A stretch of 64,000 nucleotides of DNA from Mesostigma viride. Its lineage: Eukaryota; Streptophyta; Mesostigmatophyceae; Mesostigmatales; Mesostigmataceae. The stretch covers positions 438,501 to 502,500 of the forward strand of contig RPFO01002176.1 in the NCBI GenBank assembly GCA_009746045.1, written 5' to 3'. The position numbers were made by a program, and so were the translations under genes. Every line of letters starts with the position of its first letter. Within the stretch, counting starts at the first letter, position 1. The notes under the pieces are model-generated. The model saw nothing but the letters and a program-made list of their open reading frames with translations, made no database searches and was not told the DNA's origin. Positions 11,901 through 23,500 of the stretch are shown here, in pieces.

Positions 11901-12159
11901 CAAAAAAGCTTCAAGAAGGGGCAAAGATCCACCTTCCCTTGGGCATGTGGCCTTAGCAAGAAAGCGTGAAGAGGGAGGGGAGAGGCATGCTTACCTTGGG
12001 CATGTAGCCCTCGTAGTAGAGCGTGAAGAGCGCAGGGAAGATCTTCTTGCGCGCCAGGTCGCCGGACGCGCCCACCACCACCACGCTGAGGCACTCCTCG
12101 TCGCTGATGTCAGTCGAGAACTCAGTGTCATACCCGGGGAAATCAGTAGGACTGGCCAT
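2934..12159 (-). CDS. G6PD: Glucose-6-phosphate dehydrogenase, ten exons, complete
   Basis: Catalyses the first, NADP+-dependent step of the oxidative pentose phosphate pathway: glucose 6-phosphate to 6-phosphogluconolactone. Exons on the minus strand: 11995-12159, 11409-11509, 10715-10835, 10050-10255, 9047-9196, 8149-8203, 7136-7298, 5901-6036, 3855-4161, 2934-3068. All junctions are GT-AG and phase-consistent, giving 512 residues, the usual family length. [10 protein letters not shown] (30-39) is the coenzyme loop. EKPFG (170-174) and RIDHYLGKE (198-206) hold the substrate Lys and His, and QNHL carries the likely catalytic base His263; these positions coincide with human numbering. The start is the first Met after an upstream in-frame stop. 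No plastid transit peptide precedes the coenzyme loop, so a cytosolic form is likely. Introns are rich in decayed copies of the exon edges. Confidence 0.96.
3617..3866 (-). repeat. Decayed copies of the exon 9 donor edge
   Basis: The real exon 9/intron junction at 3850-3866 reads (plus strand) ACCTTCCACGACTC. Close copies of ACCTTCCACGA(C/T)T(C/A) recur at about 3648, 3745 and 3797, and a weaker one at 3617, all inside the downstream intron. Several keep the AC that is the GT of a donor on the gene strand. Confidence 0.65.
4636..4815 (-). repeat. Decayed copies of the exon 9 acceptor edge
   Basis: The start of exon 9 (4138-4174) reads GGATGCGGATCTCCGCCCTGG on the plus strand with one base varying among copies. 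Similar stretches lie upstream in the intron at about 4643-4665 and 4778-4800; the second still reads PRAEICIK where the gene has RAEIRIQ. They are non-coding relics of local duplication. Confidence 0.65.
5752..5850 (-). repeat. Two decayed copies of the exon 8 3' end
   Basis: Exon 8 ends (plus strand 5901-5935) with GTTGTTGAGCGCCTTGCCCG. The same motif recurs at 5752-5775 almost unchanged and at 5811-5835 with a few changes, both in the downstream intron. On the gene strand they would read EAGKALNN-like peptide. Confidence 0.7.
6172..6275. repeat. 7-bp minisatellite (GGGGGCA)n in G6PD intron 7
   Basis: About fourteen uninterrupted copies of GGGGGCA, ending in a poly-G run, within the intron between exons 7 and 8. 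The long GAGGRGQ and PLPPAPC reading frames over it are artefacts of the repeat. Confidence 0.95.
6795..6990. repeat. ~55-60-bp imperfect tandem repeat in G6PD intron 7
   Basis: Units built around AACCTGGCCCCACACT...ATTACTTTCCTTCCGGCTCC recur about four times with small indels. They lie immediately downstream, in gene orientation, of exon 7. Confidence 0.8.
7306..7457. repeat. ~33-bp tandem repeat in G6PD intron 6
   Basis: Units with the core CCAGTGGGTAAATGGCAGGG recur about five times, starting just beyond the acceptor of exon 7. The predicted reading frames over this stretch are repeat-driven. Confidence 0.9.
8828..9046 (-). repeat. ~66-bp tandem copies of the exon 5 donor edge
   Basis: The exon 5/intron junction (plus strand CACTCACCCCCCGCGCCCCT near 9040-9058) is repeated three times downstream in the intron, at about 8970, 8900 and 8830. 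Each copy keeps ACTCACC..CCCG(C/T)(G/A)CCCCTACCTGCC and is followed by a C/T-rich filler. Confidence 0.8.
9275..9332 (-). pseudogene. Decayed partial copy of G6PD exon 5
   Basis: On the minus strand this reads [16 protein letters not shown], against [15 protein letters not shown] in exon 5, whose acceptor is about 80 bp downstream at 9196. It keeps an AG before the copied ATCGAC but has lost the glycine and lysine of the HYLGKE motif. It sits in the intron and is not needed for the reading frame. Confidence 0.75.
9961..9998 (-). repeat. Decayed copy of the exon 4 donor edge
   Basis: ACCTACCAGTAGACTTGGTC here matches ACCCACCGGTAGATCTGGTC at the true exon 4 end (10044-10063). It lies inside the downstream intron. 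Confidence 0.65.
10501..10632 (-). repeat. Two copies of the exon 3 3' end in the intron
   Basis: TCTTCATGGCCGCGCCCAGC, the plus-strand image of the end of exon 3 (10723-10745), is repeated at about 10601-10622. A shorter version, TTGTTCATGGCCGCGCC, is at 10507-10523. Confidence 0.8.
11166..11355 (-). repeat. Two copies of the exon 2 3' end in the intron
   Basis: The exon 2 end (11409-11450: CCTGGCGGCAGCGTGATGCGGCAGG on the plus strand, split here for length) recurs at 11311-11336 as CCTGGCCGCAGCGTGACGCG followed by GCAGGTG. A more decayed version is at 11168-11190. Confidence 0.75.
11884..11980 (-). repeat. Two copies of the exon 1 3' end in the intron
   Basis: CTTGGGCATGT and the following GCGTGAAGAG of exon 1 (11995-12028) recur at 11938-11975. 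A more decayed version is at 11884-11922. The three are spaced by about 55 bp. Confidence 0.75.
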
Positions 12160-13027
12160 CTCGGTCGCTGTGGCAGGCTCCGCTGCACGTGATTGGGAAG
12201 GTTTTAGAGAATAGTTTCAAAAATGGTTTTTGCGGACCGTTTTTAGTAACGAGTGTGTGGGAGCTGGTTTTGGGATGTGGTTGGAAAAGAAATGTCGGTC
12301 AAAAGGAAATTTTTAAACGTAATGTCTAGAAAGCATGACGCTTAAAGAGAAGGGAGAAAAAAATGGTTCGAGGCATGTAGAAAATGTGCTCAACAGGTGG
12401 TGGACAGGGGATGTTCAGAAGGAAATGTGGGTCAAAAGGAAATGTTTAAACGTAAGAGCTAGAAAGCACAATCTTTAAAGAGGAGCAAAAAATCAGACGG
12501 TTCGAGGCATTTCGAAAAAATATGCTCGCCAGGTGGTGGACAGGGATGTTCAGAAGGAAAAGGTGTGAGGGGGGTGAGGGATTTAAGGATAGAGAAGTTC
12601 CGAAGGATATATAACTGGAGGGGCGCATCATCGGGCATGCACTTGTAAAAGTGGCATGTGAGGAGAGAGCTGAGATATGGCGATTACAACTTGTTTGCGT
12701 CGTGAAAACCAAGCCAGCTCTCGAGAAACCCCAAAGTGAAGAGAAGGAGGCAGATGCTCATGCGTCGTAGTGGGCGGTGTCTAATTCCACTCGGACGATG
12801 CATTTCCGACGAATTTGGCGATTCACTACCATTCACGTGGCTGCATTAGGGAAGCATTACAAACGTGAGAAAGGTCCCATGGCTGCGAAACACGCTAAAG
12901 AACCAACATGCGTAAGTAAAACACTCATCCACTTGATCACAAATGCAGCTAAACCGCGACAAGGACGCAAGAAGAAAGGATTAGACAGATAATCCTTCGT
13001 AAACGTATCGATAGGAGGCCAGCAACG
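12160..13027. repeat. Spacer with a ~130-bp tandem duplication
   Basis: Upstream region of the dehydrogenase gene. Bases 12281-12412 and about 12413-12560 are imperfect tandem copies sharing GGTCAAAAGGAAAT, TTTAAACGTAA, GGTTCGAGGCAT and AGGTGGTGGACAGGG. The stretch from 12560 to 13027 holds nothing I recognise. The promoter of the dehydrogenase gene must be here, but no element can be named. Confidence 0.7.
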
Positions 13028-13546
13028 TTAGGACAGCCCGATTCTCAGGATGATGACGTCAGGATGGACCCATTGATGCATACCTGCTCCGGCCCGAGCC
13101 TCGGCAATGCTCTCGGCCCTTGCATTTAGTACGGCGCCGTTTCTCCGACCGCCTGAGATTGGATGGAGACGCTTGGATAAATGCCGAGAGAAACGATCAT
13201 GAAATGCAGATAAATAGTTGGATGAGCAATCTCTCTGCGAGACAAAAGCCGGCGCGACGGCCAGACGAACTTTATTGGCATTCTTCTGGTGTTGCGCATG
13301 GGCTGAACCGGATAGTGGTCGAACGTCCAAGCGTCCGGTGATGGACGCCGGTGCGGCAAGTCGAGCTGGAGATACCACGCTGGCCATTTTGCACGGCCGA
13401 TGGCGATGGCGGCAGGCTACGCCTGCGTTTCCCCCCGTGCGTAGCAAACTGGCACATGTAAAGGCAGTTGCGTTTTGCACACGCCAGTGCCCCTGTTGCT
13501 TCGCGTGCGTGACCTTTCGACAGTCGGTATGGTAAGACATCAACAA
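13028..13546 (-). CDS. Unrecognised ORF, possible targeted-protein exon
   Basis: A 172-codon open frame on the minus strand with no family I recognise. An internal Met begins MASVVSPARLAAPASITGRL, rich in Ala, Ser, Arg and Val and without acidic residues for about 45 positions, as plastid or mitochondrial targeting sequences are. A possible donor (GGAGCAG then GTATGC) lies near 13080, which would make it a first exon. No following exon could be found toward 12200, so it may equally be a chance ORF. Confidence 0.2.
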   Translation of the reverse strand: MLMSYHTDCRKVTHAKQQGHWRVQNATAFTCASLLRTGGNAGVACRHRHRPCKMASVVSPARLAAPASITGRLDVRPLSGSAHAQHQKNANKVRLAVAPAFVSQRDCSSNYLSAFHDRFSRHLSKRLHPISGGRRNGAVLNARAESIAEARAGAGMHQWVHPDVIILRIGLS

Positions 13547-14546
13547 GATGGCGATCAGAGTTGATCAGATCTTTCTAAAACCTTTAGCATGGCCCAATGG
13601 ATAAATATCAAATCAGATTTCTCCGTTGAAAAGTGAGCTTTTTCCTAGCTGCCTGCCTGGCACCACGGAAAAAGCAAAAAGGCACCTAGCACAATTCTTG
13701 CCCAGGCGCGGCGCTTCTCCCAAACGACGCAAACAGATATGTACTCAGACAGGACTCAGAACTCAGAAAGTCAGAACCAGGCTGGCCTTACCAAGTGTGC
13801 TGCTGCTAGCCTGAAACTAACCACGTTTTGACCCTGCATGGCCCTGCTACTGCAAGACCCCCGCGCCGCGCCACTGGTGAAGGCTGGTGGCGGCGCGTGG
13901 GTGCAGTGCAGCAGATGCAGATGCTTCCCTGTCACTTGTCAGTCAGTCAGTCAGGTTGCAAATCGCCTCAAATGTGTACGGCACGGAAATTGCGGAAACA
14001 CGTCGACTTTCTACAATCCAACTACAGTAATGCACTTTGAAGTCGGAGCATGAACAATCGTCGGCGTGTGGCTATTGGGCGCCTGCGACGGACGACAGGG
14101 CAGGAAATTAGCTATATGCTTCAAGCAGGAGTGCAGGACGGCTCCAAGCTATGACAAACGGCCCTGAACGGCCCCATATTTGTCCTGTTGTTGTTGTTGT
14201 TGCCCACGCCGCACATGGGCAGCAGAGATGTCAGCGTGTGTTACCAACTCGACATTCGACAACGAAGCGGTAATCATGGTGCACTCGTGCAGTTGTACTA
14301 GAAGGCGGTGGCTTCTACTACAGTAGCAAGCAGCAATTCTGTCGGGTAACACGGCGTGGAAACTGAACAACTGACGACTGATGATGGTGCACTGGAAACA
14401 TTACTAATCCGAAATAGAAAAAAACACCCATTTCACAAGGCATTTCACCGGAAAAAGATAATCCGAATATTGCTGAGCGTGGCAACCACACCAAGATGAC
14501 ATTATTATATTAACAAGCTTTGGAAACCACCAGCAGCGCGGTTGAC
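13547..14546. other. Spacer upstream of the four-domain PstS-like gene
   Basis: No gene is supported. It contains a short CAGT repeat near 13943 and a (TTG)n run near 14190. It must contain the promoter of the plus-strand gene, since its first Met is at 14547, but I see no unambiguous box. Confidence 0.4.
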
Positions 14547-17500
14547 ATGGCATCCATGTCGCACCGTAACGTCGTCGCTTTACTGACATTTCTGGTTGCA
14601 GCCGTCTACGTAGGCGCTGAATCGCATGACATCCTCGAATGTCACGGCTCGGGTACGACCAACCCCAGCAAGCTGTTCTGGAAAGTGCTCTCACTTATGG
14701 AGGAGCGCATTGCCCTGCCCGTGAAGCTCACGTACCGGGCGGTGGGTTCTGGAGTTGGGCAGACCGAGTTTGTAAACAATGGCACCGAGCCTCTGAACGA
14801 TTTTGGTTCGGGAGACATCCCCCTGACTCAAGCGAATTGGGAAATTCTGAACGGGGTGGGAATGGTCCATGTCCCCTTCATGCTGGGGGCCATCTCGTTC
14901 TTCCACAGCGTGGATGCTGCACCGAACTTGAATCTGACCGCCTGCCTATTGTCAGGCATTTTCCAGAGGATTATCACCCGGTGGGACGACCCTGACATCT
15001 TGGCAGTGAACCCGTCGCTGAAAGTGCCAGCAGGGCAGAACATCACCGTGGTGCATCGCGGTCTGGGTTCCAGCAGCACCTCCGTCATGTCTTTATACTT
15101 GTCGCGGGCATGCATTTCCTCCAGGTTCAACTGGACCATCGGCGTTGGCTCGGGCGGCCTTGGGCCCAATGACCTTCCGCGCTGGCCCAGCGACACGGTT
15201 GTCGCGGAAGGCTCCGGGGGTGTTTCCGACTACATTGATCAGCACCCGTACACCATTGGGTGAGCACCACTCAGTCTTTGTTGTGCTACTTTCGTGCACG
15301 TTTTGCCTGGATGTTGAGAATAGGCCTGACGCAAAATGTTTTGTTAGATGAGTCAATTTGTCTTTCTCGGCATGCTTTGAAAGCCAGTAGGTTTGAAGGC
15401 TGGTTGCCGATGGAGGTTTGCCAGGAAGGGTAAGGGGGTTAAAGGCCCTGGGTGGTAACCAGCTAGTATTTTGGATGACATTATAATAAAAGTATAACTG
15501 GCACTGTTTTTTTTTCACTCAGTTTCGCTTCTTGCGACACTCTAGGATTGTTATTGTAATAGGTCATTGTCATACAATTCCACAGGATTGATACAACCCC
15601 AAGTCGGTGGGGGTGAAACGTGTGAACAAATGTGGTAAAAGTATCGATTCGGGACGGGTCGCCCACCACCCCACAACTGTTGTTTAGATAGGCGCCCATT
15701 CCATTCCACCCATTGGACTTTCGCTCACGTGACAGCAGACTACGTCACTATAATTAATTAATATAATGCCATACTGTCGTGTCATTGATTGTTGAACCCT
15801 TGTTAAGTTTCTAGATTTGTCGCACGTTTCTCAAACTTGACCGTATTGTGGTACTGCAGTGTTGACTTTCGTTTCGTGCTTCTTGTCGTCGTCGTCGTCG
15901 TCGTCGTCGTTGTTGTTGTTGTTGGTTGCGTTGTTGACCCTTGGTTGATATGTTGTCATACTGCTGTTAGGCAGAATGCGGTACCGGGTGAGCATGGATG
16001 GGCACATGGCAGAGGATGGCCCTACCTCTGGACCTCATCTGCTAGATCCTGGCGTTGCCCACTTGCGCGGTCGATGCGCAACCTGGGTGCATCGACGTGC
16101 ATGCCGAGGCGGGCCAAGGAATGGCTTGGTACTTATTATTGCTTGATGATGTACACAGCCTGACCAAATAGCTTCTTTTTACTGTGCTGAAACCAGATAT
16201 TTGGGCGTCTTGTTTATCTTATTCTTCCTTGATCACATTACGAACAGGTACGTGGAGGCAGGCCATGGCCTGACGCTGGGCCTGAACGAGGTGGCGTTGA
16301 GGAATAGGGACGGTGTTTTCCTCACGTCGAGCCAGGTGTGTGTGCCCACCCTCCAATTTGCTGCACGAAATCTTTTCCCCTAACCTCCAATTCATCTGCA
16401 ACTTGTTGCCTGTTTGATTTGGGGTAGTGTGCCCTGACAACCAGGTATGGGGGGAAATGTCATTATGCCTGGACGAATGCACATGGTTTTTTGGGAACAG
16501 TTGGTCAGACGTAACTGGGTACTTTCATGCCGACCTCATGGTCCTCACGGTAGGTAACTCGTGCCACTTTTAAGTAATTGTGATGAAACATAAGCGGATA
16601 AGATGACAACAGGCTCGAGCTGCCATGATCCGGACTCTCCAGATTTCTGGCCTGCGCTGGTTGTCTCACTGATCATGTGGTGTTGTATCCACAGCACCAA
16701 AGATAGTCATACCTCTCCTTTGCCTGCCCGTTGGTTTGCCTGCAACCCCTGTGTTTCATTTCATCTGCATTTATCACTGTTCTCCTGATCCTCCGTCACC
16801 TCCCCCAGGCGGACATTGCGGCTGCTGCCAGCGGCGAATTCCCTGCCGCGGATGCCAACTGGGCGGCGGTGGACGTGGTGGACCGCGAGGGGGCAAACGT
16901 GTGGCCCATGACCGCCTTCACCTTCCTGTACATCCGGAAGGTACGAGATACCACAAGGTGGACACACTAAAGTAGCAAGTTTACTCTGCACTAGTGATGC
17001 TATAATGCTATACTAGATTAATTTATATTTGTTGGTTCTCAGAAGCACAATTGGCGCGATGATGTGTGCTTCAGACCCCTGTCTCAAATGTTGTGTCAGC
17101 CCCGGTCTCAATGATACGTCAGGCCCTGTCTCATTGATGTGTCAGGGCAGTCAGGCCCTGTCTCAGTCGCGTGTTGCACATCAGTTGTTTTATTTAAAAA
17201 GCTTTTGATAGAAAGGAGGTAAAGGGCTGTTAATGTAGCGTCTGCATAGCTGCTTTCATTCATTGCGCCGTCCATTTTCATGGGATTAGGTGCCCTGTAA
17301 ATGCTCGATGGAGGCATGGGAGCGGTCACTAGCTGTAAGAAACACATGGTGGCCATGTGAGTTCGGACGCCTTAGTCCAAATCAGTGTTTGGAGCCTCTT
17401 GTAGCATGTCCTTGTGATGTAGGGGGGGGAAGCCATCTTGTTGCCTTGCAGTCAGGCTGGGGTGATGCAGGCCGACGAAGCCGGCCTTATGGGTGCAACA

Positions 17501-20500
17501 TCCCATCTACTGGTCGTTGGGTAGGTTGCATCTTCAGTTCTCCTGCAAGTGGCAACCTGCCGGCGCAGCCCCTGTATTGCCTGCACTGGGGACAAGTGTC
17601 TATATGTGCTGGTTTGAAAGTGGAAGTGTATTAAGTGAAGATGAGGCTGAATAATCAGCAGCTTTCAGTCAGAAGTTCTGCTGCCGAGTGTTGTTTCATG
17701 GCCAGCTGTCTAGACTTTTGGGCAGTGATTGTAGCTGCTGCTGTGGTAGAGGGCTAGCCCAAGGAAGATGTGCGGTGAAGGGGCTTGTTGCACCTGGGCA
17801 AGGTAGACTTAGCATGAATTGTAATTATTGGCACACTTAAACCTAACAATGGGCGGACATGAACCAAGAAGGAAGAATAGCCACTTTCTCGACGATAGGG
17901 AAGGTTAGACAGTGTGGTATATTTTCTTGCCATTCATTCGCCAGACTTACCAGAGCGGCATGTATCCATGGCTCTTCAAATCTGGTTGTTGGCTGCAGAA
18001 TCTGACAAGCAAGGGCGAGGCGGGCCCGCTGACCAAGGCGTTTGCCAGGTTCCTGCTGAGCCCTGAGGGCCAGGCGATGACGACACAATATGGGTTCGAG
18101 CCCGCGCCCCCAGAGGTAGGTGTGCCTTTTGACATCTTGGCAGAGAGGCACTTAGTACACTGAGCCCGGATCAGAGGCGCCAGTATGAGTAGCTGGTATG
18201 TTTGTCTTCTATCTTTCAATATTCGCATGGACTGGATTGAAACTCGCCAAAAAACATGGGGACAGGGTGACGCGTTCCCATTTACAGCATCGCTTGCAGA
18301 AGATAGTAATGAGCTGCAGCGCATTAGTGGAGAGGGTGCCCCTGTCATCTGTCAGGAAGTGCTGTTGCTGGGATACTGGGATTGGACAACGCATTGATTT
18401 TTGTCATGACAGGTTATTGGCCGTGTGTCTGCAACTATCTAGTATTTGTTGCCAGATTTTTTTTTCGGGCATCCATGCAATAACATAGCTGATGGTTGGA
18501 ATTGTGTGTTCACCTACCTACCGTTCTTCTATGATGACTAGTTTGTTATATTTCATTTCGGGGAACACGTCATCAGATTGCTTGATGCCCTTGAATGAAA
18601 CTGTGACAGAAAATTGGCGTAAGAAACTAGTTCTGTCACTTGGCCTGTCCTTTATATAAGCCGGGGCCTGTCCTTTAAGTGTGGTTGTTAGAGAGGAATC
18701 ATGTTGACTTGCTTTGGTAACATGTAACCTTTTGGGTCGCGAATTTTGGGTCTCATTAGAATCTGAAGTGTTTTCATTTAATGTTGGAAAGCATCCGTCA
18801 GGCATGGTTTAGGCATCTGCCAAGTTAGTTTGTTCAATGTGCATGTCGTCCAGATGTTAAGTACACTTAATGCAAAGTGGTGAGTTTGGCCTTCGAGGCC
18901 CAGCCAGCTTTGATGGTTTCCCTCTATGCTATAGTCTCTCTACATTCCAGCACTCATTTCTTCTGTGTAGAATACGCTGGCTTCTTCATGGTTTGGCTTG
19001 AAGATTTTCTTTCTCGTCATCATAATGAGCCAGCTGACCTCTCTCGCTTCCTTTTTAGTAACGAGAAACTTCATTTTTTTTTTCTCTGTAACTCTCCTGC
19101 CCTTTCTGCCCAGATTGTGACCCTTGCTCTGGCCGGCGTGAATGCGCTCGAGCTGGATACAACCATCCCTGAGTGGCAGATCGAGGTGCTGGGGGTGACA
19201 CCGCTGGCCGCACTGCCAGGAGCGCGCATCATCAGTGACAAGCGCCGCTCGTACGCCAACATGGCCCTGGATGAGATCCACGCTCAGCTGGGCACAGTCC
19301 ACCTGCCGGACCTGCAGGTATGCCCGCGAAGCACTTTTACAGTCTGGAAAATGCGTTCATTTTCTTGGTGGAATTCCTTTTTGAAGGCATTTGTCCCCCC
19401 GCATAGTCAGATTTAAGGTGGAGGATCGGTAAATACCCCACCTGCCAGGTGGTTTTCCGACCCATCATACCTAGCGACCTTCAAAGGGTGCAATAGCCCA
19501 TTCTAAAGGCCTTGAAAAAGAATCTAGGAGCGCGTGTACGACACAAAACTCATGCAGTAATTTGGTTTGTAGGTAGTAACTGCTGAACAGTAAAAAAATA
19601 GCAAGAACGGCCCCAAAAGGTACCTGCCAAAATATTTACTCAGATATTCTTGGACGAGCTTGTTGGGTCGTTCAAAGAGATGAATCCTACCCAAACCCAC
19701 GTCACACAGAGAAGATTTGCTATTTTTTAGGGTGCCAAATCTGCTTGGGGGGGAATTTCTGGCCCTAAAATCAAGAACTTGAGCTAGCCACCTCTAAAAA
19801 TCAGGCTAAATGCATAGGCTAACTTCAAATGAATGATGTTAGTTGGATGCAAAAGAACAGTCCTCCAAACAATTTTGTGCTTATGCCAGGGTGCGCAAGT
19901 TGCAAAACCCATGAAAGTGGTGAAAATTTTCACCCCCCAAACAATCAAAATTTTGAGCTAGCCACGTCCAAAGTACTCGGGTTTTCGAACACAGTCCATT
20001 CATGGCAAAGTATCTCAAAAAAGTCACTGGGGGTGCCCCTTTGTGGCTAAGACGGGTCGTTTTGTCCCAGAGCTAGCCAAGGAGCTACCAAGCGCAGGAT
20101 TATTCTGTTTGCATGTCGTACTTGAGTTCGTGATACCCTCTGCGATCTTTACTTTGCGCTATCGCGAGCTTCGAACGGACTTGCCTAGATAGAGGTGTAC
20201 CAGGTCATTCACGTCTTAAGCTGTCCTATTTACCATTCCTCCACCTTGATTTCATTTGTTGTCATACGAAAAGTTTCAACCAGGTTTGTGCCAAACTCTA
20301 CTGGATTTGAATCCTCATGGTGAGCACCTACTTACTAGGATGAGTCGGGCACGAAAGGGACTTGGCAGAGCCAAACGGTCTTTATGGCTGTATATTAGGC
20401 GATGCGTTGCCCCTACTGTTCACCAAAAGCTCCCACCAGGGTGGAAGCCCACGTTTTTCCGAGCACCTCTGGCTGCCTTGGTCATGGCCGTAAGGCCACA

Positions 20501-23500
20501 ACTGAACAGGTTCATTCCTTGATTAACAGACACATGGCAAGCACTGCATTTGAGCCTATATTATTACGCAGACGTATCTTTTTTTTTTTTCGTGCGTCCC
20601 ATGTTGACTTTCCCTGTCCCTTCTACGCAGACGTATCTTCTTTTTTTCGTGCGTCCCATGTTGACTTTCCCTGTCCCTTCCCATTTTATTACGTCACATC
20701 TTCTTGCACGCAGGAACGTGTCGTAAAGTTGGAGGAAGAGCAAACCAGCGACAACGTCTTCCATGACGTCCTCGAGTGCCACGGGTCGGGCACCACCAAC
20801 CCCAGCAAGCTCTTCTGGAAGGTGCTGTCCCTGCTGGAGGAGCGCATGGCGCTCCCCGTGAAGCTGACCTACCGCGCAGTGGGGTCGGGGGTGGGGCAGA
20901 CCGAGTTTGTCAACGGGGGCCAGGAACCGCTGAACGACTTTGGGTCGGGAGATATCCCCTTGACCCAACGGAACTGGGATGTGCTGAATGGGACGGGCAT
21001 GGTTCACGTGCCGTTCATGCTGGGGGCGATCTCGTTTTTCCACAGCGTGGAGGATGCACCTGACTTGAACCTGACTGCGTGCCTGCTGTCGCGCATTTTC
21101 CAACGGGACATCACCCAGTGGGATCATCCTGACATCCTGGCAGTGAACCCGTCCCTGATTGTGCCAGCAGGGCAGCCCATCAAGGTGGTGCATCGTGGGC
21201 TGGGTTCCAGCAGCACCTCTGTGATGTCGTTATATTTGTCGCGGGCATGCAGCACGTTCAACTGGACCATCGGTGTGGGCTCGGGCGGCCTTGGGCCCAA
21301 TGACCTGCCGCGCTGGCCCAACGACACGTACACCGCGGAGGGCTCTGCCGGTGTTTCTGACTTCATCAACGAGCACACGTACACGATTGGGTAAGCTTGC
21401 CCCATGCCTCTGAAGTGCCCCCAGTGTCACTGGCCGCATGGCAGCTACATTTGCACTTCAATATGTTTCCTTGGTGCCATCCAGTCCACTGGATCCGCTT
21501 GTTTCAAGGCAATATTTGTTTTTTGGTAAACATAGGGTATGCTTAGTGTGGAAGCCAGCTAGACAAATATATACTGGTTGAGCAGCTTGCGCTGGAATGG
21601 GTGGGCTGATGGCTGCTTCTGTCCCCTTTTTGTAAAGCCAGCCAGCCCTTTGGCATGATTGGAATGAGTTTGGAATTATGGTGTTGCCATAACTATCTGT
21701 TGTGCTGAAATCTGATACCGTTGCACCTTGTTTATCTTATTCTTCCTTGATCACGTTACGAACAGGTACGTGGAGGCAGGCCATGGCCTGACGCTGGGCC
21801 TGAACGAGGTGGCGTTGAGGAACAGGGCCGGTGTCTTCCTCAAGTCGAGCCAGGTCAGTGGGCTGCTTGGGTCATTAGGACCATGTTTGCTTGCACCGTG
21901 AAGCACACATCGATTAGCACAAGATTAGTCAAGCGGCTTTGCTCCATGAATCCTACTGTGGTCATTGGTATCCCCCCCCCCCCCCCGGCTCAACTGGTGA
22001 TGCGAGGAGGGTGTCTGAGGCAATTTTGTCTGGGACAGTAAGCATTTTGAGCGTATTCCATTTTTCGCTCTGCTGCATATCAACGCACTTCAACCTTTGT
22101 TTATTTGGTCTGTCGCTAAAGAGAGGTTGGGACTTTCGGAGCGAATATTAGGATTAAGCAAACAGTTAACAGAAAAAAATTTGCCGAAATAGAAAAATTC
22201 TTCTGAAGATTTCTAGAAGAATTCTAAAGATTCATTTGCAGATCGCGTTTTTCCGCGTTTTCCGCGGACCGGCACTGAACGCAAATGGTTTTCACCTTTG
22301 CGGCGTGCCAAATCAGAAAATTTCTCTTCCAGCGAAGCCAGAGAGTAACTTTTCATCCGCATCAGGAAAGCTTAAACCATAGTAAGGAAAAAGAACTCCT
22401 TGCTGGGTTTTTCCAAGCTCATCCATGTCTTCTAAGAAATAGACATCTCTAGCATTTTTTGAAGGAGCTAGTCCACAAGAATATGCATCATGGAATTATG
22501 TTTGACTATTGAATAGAATCCTCCACGTCTTTCAGAGATGAAAGAACAGGACGCAGCTATAGAAGAAAGTTATTTTAAATATAACATTAATTTTGTAATA
22601 GGACATTAATTTTCCCGCATTTTTCATTTCATTTTTTTGCAAATATCAAAACATATGGAGTATCGGAAACGCTGCAGTTCCTTAAACGTATTTTTTTTCT
22701 TGAAATGCCGTTTTACTCATTTTAGATTTTTTTTTTTTACGATGGTGGCACTGTGTGAGACCAACCGGGTTTACACCATTCATGAACTACGCCAGTTGGC
22801 GCTGACGTTAAACACCCTCCTTGGACATTGTTTGTTCGAGGCTGAATATTATAGCACATTTTCTGTGATAATGTTTAAAGAGCAGATAACGGCAGGCTCG
22901 AGCTACCATGGTCCGGATTCTCCGATTTCTGGCCTGCGCTGGTTGTCTCCTTGATAATGTTTAAAGAGCATGAAGCTGTTCTTTTTCTTTGAAACTCGAT
23001 CTTAGAAATCTTCTTTCTTCAAGTGGAAGTATATATGTCTGTGTATGTGTGATGCCTTTTTTTCCCAATCTTCTCTTCATGGGAAAAGGGAAATGACCTA
23101 GCCAACATGTCTGAAATGCAAGTCTTTTTTGTAGACTTTCAAAATTATTACAAATTTTATCTATTAGCATTGTGGACATGAAGTTGTTCAGCATTGTGGA
23201 CATGAAGTTGTGTTTTTAGTGGTGTGTTTTCAGTATTTGATAAAAACAATCCTTTTCATACAGGTTTCTGGTTTCGCTGTATACTTGAAACGGGTGAGCC
23301 TTGCAAGGTATTTCATGAGACATTCCTAGGTTGTCTCACACGCTATCTTTACTGTCAATATATTTTGTCATCTAACAACAAAGAAAGTGACGCATCAAAC
23401 CCCTCACCATGTGTGTTGTCAATTCCCTCCTACCCTTGTGTCACCTCCCCCAGGCGGACATTGCGGCAGCTGCCAGCGGCGAATTCCCTGCCGCAGATGC

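Larger units (their letters stand above)
14547..19317 (+). repeat. Module 1 of the PstS-like gene (residues 1-418)
   Basis: Contains the signal peptide and the most diverged binding domain. Differences from modules 2-4 include NNGTEPLND instead of NGGQEPLND or NRGQEPLND, QANWEILNGVG instead of QRNWDVLNGTG, an extra Ile-Ser-Ser-Arg stretch in ACISSRFNW, and NLTSKGEAG instead of DLRSKGEGG. Its introns have only patchy similarity to those of the other modules, so it is the oldest split. NLT, NIT and NWT sequons fit a secreted domain. Confidence 0.85.
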
